Below the pieces are notes generated by a model. That model made no database searches and had not been told where the DNA came from. It saw only the letters and a program-made list of their open reading frames with translations. This document shows positions 8,576-17,278 of a DNA stretch of 31,807 nucleotides, one piece after another (within the stretch, counting starts at the first letter, position 1; every line of letters starts with the position of its first letter). Made by a program: the position numbers and the translations under genes. Origin of the DNA: GWA2-49-15 sp964359085 (GTDB lineage: Bacteria; Bdellovibrionota; Bacteriovoracia; Bacteriovoracales; Bacteriovoracaceae); contig CAYHRT010000012.1 in NCBI GenBank assembly GCA_964359085.1, forward strand, positions 1 to 31,807. Direction: 5' to 3'.

Positions 8576-10300
8576 ATGACAGTGCAAAATGCCGATGTGG
8601 CAAATATTTTTGAACACATTGCCGACATTTTAGCGATAGAAAATGTCAATCCATTTCGAGTCCGTGCTTACAGAAATGCTGCAAGAACTATTTCGTCTTT
8701 TGCCAGGCCAGTGGCCGAGATGGTGAGTGAACATATCGATCTGACTGAGTTTTCTGGAATAGGCAAGGATTTGGCGGGCAAAATCGAAGAGATTGTACAA
8801 ACAGGCGAACTGCAGTTTCTAAATAAATTAGAAAAAGAAATTCCCCGCGGGTTAGGTCAGTTGGTTGAAATCCCCGGAATCGGCCCCAAAAAAGCGAAAT
8901 ATTTTTTTGAAAAATTAAATATTCAATCAGTTGATGACCTTGAAAAAGCTGCTCGCCGAGGAAAAATTTCCAAGCTTAAAGGATTCACCGTTCAGGGGGA
9001 AAATAAACTCATAAAGGCCATAGATTCTTTCAAACATTCCAATCAAACAAAACGTACCCTATGGATCAATGCTCATGACATTGCTAATTCACTCATCAAA
9101 CATTTGCAGAAACTTCCTGAAATCGAACAGATTGAAATTGCCGGGAGTTACCGCAGGAAGAAAGCGACTGTTGGAGATCTCGATGTCTTGATAACTTCTG
9201 CAGCCCCGAACAAGGTTATGGATCATTTCAAGGCCTTTGATGAAATTCTTGAAGTGAGGGCCTTCGGACAAAAAAAAACAAGTGTCGTTCTTAAATCAAA
9301 TTTTCAAATTGATATCAGGGTAATGGAACAAGAAAGTTTTGGCGCAGCCCTTCTCTATTTCACTGGCTCAAAAGCACATAACATCCATTTACGAAAACTC
9401 GCCATTGAGCTTGGATACAAAATCAATGAGTATGGAATTTTTAAGGACAATGTAAAACTGGCCGGGAGGCTTGAAGAAGATATCTATCAGAAGCTAGGAC
9501 TAATCTATATTGAGCCGGAGTTGCGTGAAGACACTGGAGAAATAGACGCCGCAAAGAAAAATCAACTTCCCAAATTGGTTAATCTAAAACAAATGCGTGG
9601 TGATCTGCATTCTCATACCAATACCAGTGACGGCCAAAATTCATTGGAAGAAATGGCAAGGGAAGCTAAGCAACTAGGATTAGAATATCTGGCGATCACA
9701 GAACACTCCAAACGCGTATCCATTGCGCGAGGCCTTGATGTCAAACAATTAGAAAAACATATCATCAACATTGATAAGTTTAATGAACTTCAAACTGGCA
9801 TCACTCTCTTAAAGGGCATTGAGGTTGATATTTTGGCCGATGGTACTTTGGATCTTCCCGATAGCATCTTAAAAATGCTGGATGTGCGAGTATGCTCTAT
9901 CCATTATAATTTAAACCTTTCCATTGAAAAAATGACCGAGAGAATTATTCGGGCGATGGACAATCCTTATTTTAATATTCTGGCCCATCCCACCGGAAGA
10001 TTAATCAATAAAAGAGCTGCTTCGCCTATTGATTTGGAGAAGATCATGCTGGCCGCCAAGGAGCGAGGTTGTTTTTTAGAGATAAATTGTCAACCGGACA
10101 GAATGGACCTAGAAGGTGAGCATTGTAAAATGGCGAAGGAAATTGGAGTGAAACTTGCCATCTCAACAGACGCCCACAGTACCAATCAGCTTCACACTCT
10201 GCAACTGGGCCTCTCCCAGGCCAGGAGAGGCTGGTTGGAAAAGAGTGATGTTATCAACACGATGAGCTGGAAGTCCTTGCAAGGGTATTTTAAAAGATGA
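8576..10300 (+). CDS. polX: DNA polymerase X family with C-terminal PHP domain
   Basis: Repair polymerase and exonuclease of 574 residues, the usual size of bacterial PolX. In order: an 8-kDa-like N-terminal region, helix-hairpin-helix motifs (GIGKD 61-65, GIGPKK 101-106), and a nucleotidyltransferase core with GS at 190-191, catalytic Asp201 and Asp203 (GDLDVLI) and the third carboxylate Asp246 (QIDIRV). The C-terminal PHP domain follows, with DLHSHT (His345, His347), Asp352, ITEHS and TDAHS. Base excision or gap-filling repair with 3'-5' exonuclease activity is known for the family. The frame stays open back to 8456 inside the aldolase gene, but ATG 8576 starts the protein just where homologues begin (NADVANIFEHIADIL). 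I see no strong ribosome site before it. Confidence 0.93.
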   Translation: MTVQNADVANIFEHIADILAIENVNPFRVRAYRNAARTISSFARPVAEMVSEHIDLTEFSGIGKDLAGKIEEIVQTGELQFLNKLEKEIPRGLGQLVEIPGIGPKKAKYFFEKLNIQSVDDLEKAARRGKISKLKGFTVQGENKLIKAIDSFKHSNQTKRTLWINAHDIANSLIKHLQKLPEIEQIEIAGSYRRKKATVGDLDVLITSAAPNKVMDHFKAFDEILEVRAFGQKKTSVVLKSNFQIDIRVMEQESFGAALLYFTGSKAHNIHLRKLAIELGYKINEYGIFKDNVKLAGRLEEDIYQKLGLIYIEPELREDTGEIDAAKKNQLPKLVNLKQMRGDLHSHTNTSDGQNSLEEMAREAKQLGLEYLAITEHSKRVSIARGLDVKQLEKHIINIDKFNELQTGITLLKGIEVDILADGTLDLPDSILKMLDVRVCSIHYNLNLSIEKMTERIIRAMDNPYFNILAHPTGRLINKRAASPIDLEKIMLAAKERGCFLEINCQPDRMDLEGEHCKMAKEIGVKLAISTDAHSTNQLHTLQLGLSQARRGWLEKSDVINTMSWKSLQGYFKR

Positions 10301-10321
10301 TTTTTGCGCGACTCAGAAGTG

Positions 10322-10446
10322 ATACCAAATGCAGAAATTAATTATGGGTAGGAAGACAAGGCGAGCCGACGAGGCGTGCTACTAGCACGTCGCAGGCGAC
10401 GAGACCGAAGGCTGACGACCCCATAATTAATTTCTGCGTTTGGTAT
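10322..10446. repeat. 125-bp MITE-like inverted-repeat element
   Basis: Arms 10322-10348 and 10420-10446 are inverted copies matching at 26 of 27 positions, with ends ATACCAAA/TTTGGTAT. The GC-rich middle contains a short perfect hairpin (CGTGCT, loop ACT, AGCACG; 10375-10389) and repeated GACGA words. It has no coding capacity. It fills the gap between the convergent polX and CBS genes, 21 bases after one stop and 5 bases before the other, so it may also end transcription in both directions. The form suggests a miniature transposable or REP-like element; no clear target duplication is visible. Confidence 0.75.
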
Positions 10447-10451
10447 GACGA

Positions 10452-10922
10452 TCACATTTGAATGGCCTTCTCACTTGGCAGTCTAATCCCTTTCTCATTA
10501 TTTAATTGTCTTTCATTAATTTTTGATAAATTGTAAATCTCTTCACTCATAAGCGTTAAAAGATCATCAGCGCAGACTATCCCATACAAAGACCCATCCT
10601 CGTTAATGACGGGAAGCCTTTTAATGCCTTCATCCCGCATCTTTCGAACGGTTTCAAAGATGCCTGCATTGACATTAATGGTTACCGGCATGCTTTGCAT
10701 AATATGCTCAACTCTCAAGTCCTGTGGCCTAGTCGATGATTGTAGCGCCAAAGCGATGTCGCGATCGGTAATGATTCCGGCCGGAATTCTCTTTTCATTC
10801 AGGGGTTCCACCACCACGACACAACCAACATGCTTTTTCTGCATAACATCCGAAACACTTGAAAGGGTCGATTTTCTATCGAGGGTGACAACATCAGTTT
10901 TACACAAAGATTTTATCGTCAT
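10452..10922 (-). CDS. CBS-domain pair protein
   Basis: Stand-alone protein of 156 residues made of two CBS domains (about 1-65 and 70-130). CBS1 shows TLSSVSDVMQKKHVGCVVVVE and GIITDRDIAL; CBS2 shows the matching IFETVRKMRDEGIKRLPVI and GIVCADDLL. Such pairs bind adenine nucleotides or S-adenosyl ligands and usually sense energy or redox state; no partner enzyme domain is attached. The ATG at 10922 has GGGAG upstream. It is transcribed away from dps, with which it shares the 205-base intergenic region, so a common stress signal is possible (inference). Confidence 0.88.
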   Translation of the reverse strand: MTIKSLCKTDVVTLDRKSTLSSVSDVMQKKHVGCVVVVEPLNEKRIPAGIITDRDIALALQSSTRPQDLRVEHIMQSMPVTINVNAGIFETVRKMRDEGIKRLPVINEDGSLYGIVCADDLLTLMSEEIYNLSKINERQLNNEKGIRLPSEKAIQM

Positions 10923-11127
10923 TTTCTATCTCCCGTTTCTAAATTAGAATACCTTGAAATAGTATATACTGCCTTTGCACGATTCCTAGGTTGAGAGATC
11001 TCACTTGGTATTCTCACTATTAGGCACTCTCCCATATAACATGTATCAATTATACATATCCATTTTTTGGGCAAAGAATGAATAACAACAATGTCGTTTC
11101 TTTGGGCAATATAAATGGGAGGTTAGT
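10923..11127. promoter_or_regulatory. Divergent regulatory region between CBS-protein and dps genes
   Basis: The 205-base region holds several sites of unknown use: a perfect 10-bp palindrome AGTATATACT at 10961-10970, an inverted repeat ATGTAT-N5-ATACAT at 11041-11057, and two copies of TTTGGGCAA at 11066-11074 and 11101-11109 (35 bases apart). The dps ribosome site GGGAGG lies just before ATG 11128. No consensus -35/-10 pair stands out. The positions fit operator sites for dps and the efflux genes behind it, but no regulator is identified. Confidence 0.45.
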
Positions 11128-11598
11128 ATGAAAAAAATGAATATAGGAATGGAAGAAACAGAAAGACGCGCTATTGTTGAAGGGTTGTCACGATTACTTG
11201 CAGATACTTATGTGCTCTACCTACAAACTCAAAATTTTCACTGGAATGTCACGGGCACTTTGTTTGGAATACTTCACCCCATGCTGGATGCCCAATATAC
11301 TGAGTTGGCAGGTGGAGTCGATGTCATCGCTGAACGTATCAGAGCGCTAGGTTTTCCGGCCCCGGCCACTTTTGTGGAATTCACCGAACTATCCTCAATC
11401 AAAGAAGCTCGTGGCATTACCAAAGCGGAAAACATGATCGAGATCTTGCTTGAGGGCCAGGAAAGCATTGTACGCAGAACACGAGATATTTTACCAATAG
11501 CAAACGAATATAAAGACGAGAGTACTGTTACTCTGTTGGCGGATCGCAGACTGGCGCATGAAAAGGCGGCATGGATGCTGCGTAGTTTATTGTCGTAG
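11128..11598 (+). CDS. dps: Dps-like mini-ferritin
   Basis: Twelve-subunit ferritin-fold protein that oxidises and stores iron using peroxide and protects DNA; cytoplasmic. The 156 residues keep the complete inter-subunit ferroxidase set, at the spacing I recall for E. coli Dps: His38 (NFHWNV), His50 and Asp54 (LHPMLD), Asp65 and Glu69 (DVIAER). There is no Lys-rich N-terminal tail, so direct DNA binding is doubtful. The ATG has GGGAGG upstream. The efflux outer-membrane gene begins 3 bases after its stop, making dps the probable first gene of a metal-stress operon, an unusual arrangement. Confidence 0.93.
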   Translation: MKKMNIGMEETERRAIVEGLSRLLADTYVLYLQTQNFHWNVTGTLFGILHPMLDAQYTELAGGVDVIAERIRALGFPAPATFVEFTELSSIKEARGITKAENMIEILLEGQESIVRRTRDILPIANEYKDESTVTLLADRRLAHEKAAWMLRSLLS

Positions 11599-11601
11599 TC
11601 A

Positions 11602-13038
11602 ATGTATGATGTTTTCAGGCCATGCGTAGTTACCATTATTCTTATTTCAGGTTTACTTTTAGGGACGACGCATGTTTGTGGTAAAGGCTTGAGTTTAAGC
11701 GATTACCTTGCGCAAGTTACGCAAGGTAATCTTGCTGTGCAAGCTTCAAAGTTAAAAACGCTGGCGCAAAAACACAAAATTAAACCTAATGCGACAATTG
11801 ATGATCCCTTCATTGCCGCAGGAATAGATGAAATTCCTTTTGGTGGCAACCGAGGAAAAATTCGTCGCTATCAGATCAGTCAAACTATCCCTTTTCCTGG
11901 AAAACTGGAAGCAAAAGCAGCGATTGCTGAAAAAAGAACAGAATCTTCTGAATTTGATACTCAAACTGTCATGCGACAAATTCATATATTGGCCACTCAG
12001 GCCTTTCTGAGAACAAGCTACAATCATCATGCCATTCTTTTAAATGAACGTATTCAGAAAATTATTCAGGACACTATTGCTAGCGCAAAAGCACGTTACA
12101 AAACAGGTGCGTCTAATCATCATGAATGGTTGCTTGCCACCGTCGAATTGGCCGTTCTCAATGTTGCACTTCTTCGTCTAAGACGAACACAAGTCACCTT
12201 ATTTGCTTTGCTGAATGAACTTAGAAATCTTCATCCCAATTCATCCATCGAAATTGAAGATAGCAATCTTTTTAATAATATAGACGAGTCTAAAGAGATT
12301 CATGCCGATTTAGATCTTCAGCCTGAACTCAACGCCTGGAAGGCGCAGAAGGAGGTAGCTGGGAAAGAATTGAAATTGATAAAATTATCGTATGCGCCTG
12401 ATTTCGTCATTCAAGTTATGGCGATGGAACCTAATACCAAAGATCCAGAGATGTCAGAACCGTCGAGCTGGGGTGTGATGATTGGAATGACTCTACCTCT
12501 TTTTTTCTGGCGCAAACAATCGGAACTTGTTACTGCCACAGAAAATGAGCTATTTATCACAAATATTGATTATCAATCATTGCAGAACCGACTGAATACT
12601 GAAGTATCCGACGCCAAACAACAGCTTCAAACCTCACTGGATGTGGTCAGACTTTATAAAAATAATGTTATTCCGATCACAGAACTTGCAGTCCAAAATG
12701 CTAGATCGGCCTATTCTGCAAAAACGCTACCTATGCGCCAGTTACTCGAGGCCCTAAGTTCACAGCGGATTCAGGAACTTGAACTCTTGGCGGCGCAAAT
12801 GGATGTCATTGTCGCAAAAACTCGAATACAACAACTTCTTTCTAATCCACCTGTCACAAAGTTTGCGCCAACACGTCCCACACTTTTTAGCGGAGATATG
12901 AGCACTTCATCTAGTGGCAGCGAGGGAATGGAAGAATCTTCTACCATCAACATGGGAGCAGGGATGAGTGGGCCTACAAGAAAACAGAATCTGCCAAGTT
13001 CACCTGGTTCAGAAACAAAGGGTATGGGAGAAATGTAA
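11602..13038 (+). CDS. Outer-membrane efflux channel (TolC/CusC-like)
   Basis: Outer-membrane factor of 478 residues with an N-terminal signal peptide (about 1-27; hydrophobic TIILISGLLLGTT). The body is long, helical and Ala/Gln/Leu-rich with two outer-membrane-efflux repeats (about 30-220 and 225-410), for example VSDAKQQLQTSLDVVRLYKNNVIP. It would form the channel for the adaptor and RND pump encoded next. The last ~55 residues (12873-13035) form a Ser/Gly-rich tail with six Met, unusual for the family and perhaps metal-binding (inference). Its TAA overlaps the adaptor ATG (TAATG). The ribosome site before ATG 11602 is poor, so translation may depend on dps. Confidence 0.87.
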   Translation: MYDVFRPCVVTIILISGLLLGTTHVCGKGLSLSDYLAQVTQGNLAVQASKLKTLAQKHKIKPNATIDDPFIAAGIDEIPFGGNRGKIRRYQISQTIPFPGKLEAKAAIAEKRTESSEFDTQTVMRQIHILATQAFLRTSYNHHAILLNERIQKIIQDTIASAKARYKTGASNHHEWLLATVELAVLNVALLRLRRTQVTLFALLNELRNLHPNSSIEIEDSNLFNNIDESKEIHADLDLQPELNAWKAQKEVAGKELKLIKLSYAPDFVIQVMAMEPNTKDPEMSEPSSWGVMIGMTLPLFFWRKQSELVTATENELFITNIDYQSLQNRLNTEVSDAKQQLQTSLDVVRLYKNNVIPITELAVQNARSAYSAKTLPMRQLLEALSSQRIQELELLAAQMDVIVAKTRIQQLLSNPPVTKFAPTRPTLFSGDMSTSSSGSEGMEESSTINMGAGMSGPTRKQNLPSSPGSETKGMGEM

Positions 13039-14156
13039 TGCCTTTTTTCTTTTTTTTTATTATTTTATTGATAAGTCCTCCAACTTTGTCACAGCACGAT
13101 CATGCTTCCATGGCGCTCCCACCAAAAGATGACGCCAAGGATGAAATAAGAGTTCCGATAGATGTTCCAGCAGAACAACAAATAAGAATTGGTCTTAAAA
13201 GCACAATGGTGCAAAAGAAAACAGTGACTCATACAATTCGCACCGTGGGAGTGGTTGCAACTAACCAGAAAAGTGAAGCTCACATTCATTCGAGAGTAAA
13301 TGGCTGGATAGAAACGATTTATGCAGATTACGTCGGAAAAAAGGTTAAAAGAGGTGCCGCGCTCTATGCTTTATATAGTCCGGAGTTGATTTCTACCCAA
13401 GAAGAATATCTTGCTGCCAATAGACAGAATGGCGTTGGCCAGGAAATCGCGAAAACCGCCTTGGACAGATTGAGGCTGTGGGGAGTTCCACAAACAGAGC
13501 TTGATAAGCTGGAGAAAACTCAGAAGTCCTCGAGAACAATGACCTTCGAATCACCTATTTCAGGTTTTGTCATAAATAAAAGTGCCATTCAGGGTATGTA
13601 TATTACGCCGGGGATGGAACTCTATCAGATTGCCGATTTGTCACTGGTTTGGATCATGGTTTCTCTCTATGAGTTCGATATCGCAATCATCAAAGTCGGC
13701 GATGAAGCGAATGTGCAAATCCCGTATAATCCCAAACTGAATTTCAAGGCCAAGATTAGCTATATTTCTCCGGAGATTGAAGTTGAAACGAGAACGGCCA
13801 AGGCCCGGATTGAAGTCGAAAATAGGAATCAGAATTTTAAGCCTGGGATGTATGTTAACGTCATCCTTAGTAAAGATCTGGGTGAAGCGATTATCATTCC
13901 TGAAGATGCTGTCATCGACACTGGACTTCGGAAAATTGTTTTTGTTAAGTCAGGCCCATCCCGCTTTGAACCGAGAGAAGTGAAAATAGGTTCAAGGGTT
14001 GAAAACCAATTTGCCATTATTTCCGGTCTCAAAGCGGGCGAGGAAATCGTTACAAGCGCTCATTTTTTTATAGATGCTGAAAGTAAACTTAGGGCGGCCA
14101 CTCTAAAAGACCCATCTTCACCTTCCGGGCCGGCCGGACAGCATGGCGGTCATTAA
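13038..14156 (+). CDS. Periplasmic adaptor of heavy-metal efflux (CusB-like)
   Basis: Membrane-fusion protein of 372 residues linking the RND pump to the outer-membrane channel. A very Phe-rich signal sequence (about 1-18) precedes HDHASM, then a barrel-sandwich/lipoyl region (IHSRVNGWIETIYADYVGKKVKRG), a helical hairpin (SPELISTQEEYLAA), a second lipoyl half (ESPISGFVINK), the beta-barrel and a membrane-proximal domain (EDAVIDTGLRKIVFVK). The sequence pattern fits the CusB subgroup. The mature N-terminus (HDHASM) and C-terminus (QHGGH) are His-rich, consistent with metal contact. It overlaps both neighbours by one base (TAATG). Confidence 0.9.
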   Translation: MPFFFFFIILLISPPTLSQHDHASMALPPKDDAKDEIRVPIDVPAEQQIRIGLKSTMVQKKTVTHTIRTVGVVATNQKSEAHIHSRVNGWIETIYADYVGKKVKRGAALYALYSPELISTQEEYLAANRQNGVGQEIAKTALDRLRLWGVPQTELDKLEKTQKSSRTMTFESPISGFVINKSAIQGMYITPGMELYQIADLSLVWIMVSLYEFDIAIIKVGDEANVQIPYNPKLNFKAKISYISPEIEVETRTAKARIEVENRNQNFKPGMYVNVILSKDLGEAIIIPEDAVIDTGLRKIVFVKSGPSRFEPREVKIGSRVENQFAIISGLKAGEEIVTSAHFFIDAESKLRAATLKDPSSPSGPAGQHGGH

Positions 14157-17100
14157 TGATTGGGAAAATCATTCGTTGGAGTATTGATAATTCTAAAATC
14201 GTTTACACCATATGCATTATTCTTGGTCTCTGGGGTGCCTATTGCTTAAAAAATATCAAGATAGATGCCATTCCGGATTTATCAGAAACCCAGGTTATCA
14301 TTTTTACGGAATGGATGGGAAGAAGCCCTGATCTTATCGAAGACCAGATTACCTATCCCCTCGTCACTTCCATGGTTTCCGCTCCTAAAATTAAGGCCGT
14401 GCGTGGGCAATCCATGTTTGGAATGTCATTTGTCTACGTCATTTTTGAGGACGGCACTGACCTCTATTGGGCGCGCTCCCGCGCGCTTGAATATCTCTCA
14501 AAAATTTCAGGACAACTTCCTTCAGGTGTAACCCCGAGCATAGGTCCAGATGCTTCAGGAGTCGGATGGGTCTTTCAATACGCTTTAATCGATCCAACGG
14601 GACAACATAATCTTTCCCACATTAAAACTTTTCAGGATTGGTATCTTAGGTATTGGCTGGCCTCAGTTCCAGGAGTTGCCGAAGTTGCCAGCGTCGGCGG
14701 TTTTGAAAAGCAATATCAGGTTGAGGTTGATCCAAATAAGATGTCTTCCCTCAAAGTTTCAATCGCAATGGTTATTAATGCCATAAAGGAGAGCAATAAG
14801 GATGTAGGAGGCAGAACCATTGAAATCTCTGAAAAAGAACACTATGTCCGAGGCTTGGGATATATAAAGGATCCTCATGACCTAGAAGATATTTCTTTAG
14901 GGCCTGGTTCCAATGGCACCCCCATACGCATTGCCGATATTGGGAAAGTGAGTCTGGGGCCTAATATCCGTCGGGGATTATCGGACTTGGATGGCAAAGG
15001 CGACACAGTAGGTGGAGTCATTGTCATGAGGCAAGGTGAAGATGTCTCTACTGTCATTCGTAATATTAAAAAAAAGCTGGAAGAAGTGAAAAACGCCTTT
15101 CCTCCTGGTTTAGAGTTAAAAATAGTCTATGACCGTTCAAATCTCATTCAGGAAGCTGTCCGGACATTATGGGAAAACCTTATTGAAGAAATCATACTCG
15201 TCTGCATTGTCATGTATATATTCTTACTGCATTTTCGCAGCACTTTTGTCGTGATCATTTCTCTGGTGCTCTCGATCTTGATCGCTGTTATTCCACTCTA
15301 TTATCTGGGGATCGGCCTTAATATAATGTCCTTAGGAGGGTTCATCCTTGCCATCGGTGACATCGTGGATGGAGGAATAATTCTAGTTGAAAATACACAT
15401 AAAAAAATCTCAGAGCAGAAGGGAGAAATAAATTATAAGGACACTACCATTGAAGCGTGCAAAGAACTTGGCCCAGGCCTTTTCAGTGCCATTCTGGTAA
15501 TCGCTGTTTCATTTCTGCCTATTTTCACGATGGGAGAGCAAGAAGGAAAACTTTTTCATCCCTTGGCATTCGCCAAGAACTTCGTCATGATTGCTACGGC
15601 CTTTGTCACAATTACTTTAATTCCTCCGTTAATCGTTACTTTCGTAAGAGGAAAGATCCGAAAAGAAAATGATAATCCAGTTCAGCGGCTACTCCTGAAT
15701 TGGTATAGGCCTATTTTGAACTGGTCGCTTCGACATATTAAATCTGTTCTTGGAATTGCATTTCTCTTAATCGTACTTTCCGGCGTTGCCTTTACGCGTT
15801 TAGGTTCAGAATTTATGCCGTCCCTTTGGGAGGGAGATCTACTCTATATGCCCATTACAGTTCCAGGTATCTCGGTGACAACCGCAACGGACATTCTTAC
15901 CAGACAAGGAGGCGCGATCAAAAAAATTCCTGAAGTTGAAACTGTTTTTGGCAAGGCCGGGAGATATGAAACTCCAACTGATCCAGCGCCCCTCTCTATG
16001 TTTGAATATACTATAAAGTTACAACCGCGCAGTAAATGGCGCAAAGGTCTTGATGAAGCAGAACTCATGGCACAACTTGACGAGGCCGTTGCCATTCCAG
16101 GCATGAATCGTGCGTGGACTAGGCCAATCAGAGGCCGAACTGATATGCTCTCAACAGGAATACGAACTCCGGTTGGAATTAAAATCTATGGAAAGAATCT
16201 CAAGAGCATTGAGGAAATTGGCCGCCAATTAGAAGGAACTTTAAACAAGGTAAAAGGTACGCGTAGTGTTTATGCTGAAAGGATTGGAGGGGGATATTAC
16301 CTCGATTTTGAACCAGATCGTCAGGCACTTCAAAGGTATGGCCTTAACGTTGGCGATGCTCAGATGGTGGTTGAAACTGCCATCGGAGGCATGGAGATTT
16401 CCCAAACAATCGAAGGCAGAGAACGTTACACCATCAATGTTAGGTATCCGCGTGAATTGCGCGATAATGTTGAAAAACTAAGTCGCATCCTGGTTACTTC
16501 GCCGTTAGGCGTTCAAGTCCCGCTTGGACAGTTAGGAAAAATTTTAACGCACATGGGGCCTCCGATGGTGCTGGATGAGAATGGGTCTTTAGTCGGTTAT
16601 GTTTATATTGATTTAAAAGACCGCGATCCTGGTGGGTATGTCAATGATGCTAAAAAAGCCGTTGCAGAAGAAATAAAACTTCCGCCTGGCACCTTCATCA
16701 CATGGACCGGCCAATATGAATATCTTATCAGGATGCAAGCTAAGATGAAAATCGTCCTGCCACTCACTATCTTTCTGATTTTTGGCTTTCTCTATATGTC
16801 CATGCGATCAGTTTCCAAAACTCTCATGAGTATGATCTCATTACCTCTAGCGGCAGTGGGAAGTATTTTATTCATATGGGCACTTGACTATAATATGAGT
16901 GTTGCCATTTGGGTGGGAGTCATTGCTCTCATGGGGGTCGCCGTTCAAGATACCATGGTGATGGTAGTTTTTCTCGACGAAGCATGGAAGACACGAAGGA
17001 CATCTGGACAGTTGAATAATAATGCTGATTGTTTTCTTGCGACCTCTGAAGGGGCACTAAAAAGTTTAAGATCAATCGTCATGGATCTGATTACAGACTT

Positions 17101-17278
17101 CATTGGGCTTGTCCCAGTCATGCTGGCAGTCGGCCTTGGAGCTGATGTGATGAAAAGACTGTCTGCCCCTATGTTTGGCGGGCTGTTCTTGCTTATGTTC
17201 TTCATCTTAATTGTAATCCCTGTAATTTATTTACTGTATGAAAAGAACATTGTTGTGAAAGGTACAGGCAATGAATAG
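14156..17278 (+). CDS. Heavy-metal efflux RND pump, CusA-like with altered relay residues
   Basis: Proton-driven inner-membrane pump of 1040 residues, full RND length with 12 expected membrane segments and two large periplasmic loops. HME-type marks include the N-terminal KIDAIPDLSETQVII, the segment-4 motif GDIVDGGIILVEN (Asp402, Asp405, Glu412) and the periplasmic RTDMLSTGIRTPVGIKI, which closely resembles CusA. Asp405 matches the CusA proton-relay Asp. From recalled E. coli CusA sequence, positions equivalent to Glu939 and Lys984 are here Gln931 and Ile974, with new acidic residues nearby (Asp932, Asp977, Asp981). Copper/silver is the likeliest substrate class but cannot be fixed. The gene overlaps the ATPase gene by 8 bases. 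Confidence 0.88.
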   Translation: MIGKIIRWSIDNSKIVYTICIILGLWGAYCLKNIKIDAIPDLSETQVIIFTEWMGRSPDLIEDQITYPLVTSMVSAPKIKAVRGQSMFGMSFVYVIFEDGTDLYWARSRALEYLSKISGQLPSGVTPSIGPDASGVGWVFQYALIDPTGQHNLSHIKTFQDWYLRYWLASVPGVAEVASVGGFEKQYQVEVDPNKMSSLKVSIAMVINAIKESNKDVGGRTIEISEKEHYVRGLGYIKDPHDLEDISLGPGSNGTPIRIADIGKVSLGPNIRRGLSDLDGKGDTVGGVIVMRQGEDVSTVIRNIKKKLEEVKNAFPPGLELKIVYDRSNLIQEAVRTLWENLIEEIILVCIVMYIFLLHFRSTFVVIISLVLSILIAVIPLYYLGIGLNIMSLGGFILAIGDIVDGGIILVENTHKKISEQKGEINYKDTTIEACKELGPGLFSAILVIAVSFLPIFTMGEQEGKLFHPLAFAKNFVMIATAFVTITLIPPLIVTFVRGKIRKENDNPVQRLLLNWYRPILNWSLRHIKSVLGIAFLLIVLSGVAFTRLGSEFMPSLWEGDLLYMPITVPGISVTTATDILTRQGGAIKKIPEVETVFGKAGRYETPTDPAPLSMFEYTIKLQPRSKWRKGLDEAELMAQLDEAVAIPGMNRAWTRPIRGRTDMLSTGIRTPVGIKIYGKNLKSIEEIGRQLEGTLNKVKGTRSVYAERIGGGYYLDFEPDRQALQRYGLNVGDAQMVVETAIGGMEISQTIEGRERYTINVRYPRELRDNVEKLSRILVTSPLGVQVPLGQLGKILTHMGPPMVLDENGSLVGYVYIDLKDRDPGGYVNDAKKAVAEEIKLPPGTFITWTGQYEYLIRMQAKMKIVLPLTIFLIFGFLYMSMRSVSKTLMSMISLPLAAVGSILFIWALDYNMSVAIWVGVIALMGVAVQDTMVMVVFLDEAWKTRRTSGQLNNNADCFLATSEGALKSLRSIVMDLITDFIGLVPVMLAVGLGADVMKRLSAPMFGGLFLLMFFILIVIPVIYLLYEKNIVVKGTGNE

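Noticed and set aside
12434..12441. Third ATACCAAA copy
   Set aside because: It lies inside the outer-membrane channel gene with no inverted partner nearby; chance occurrence.
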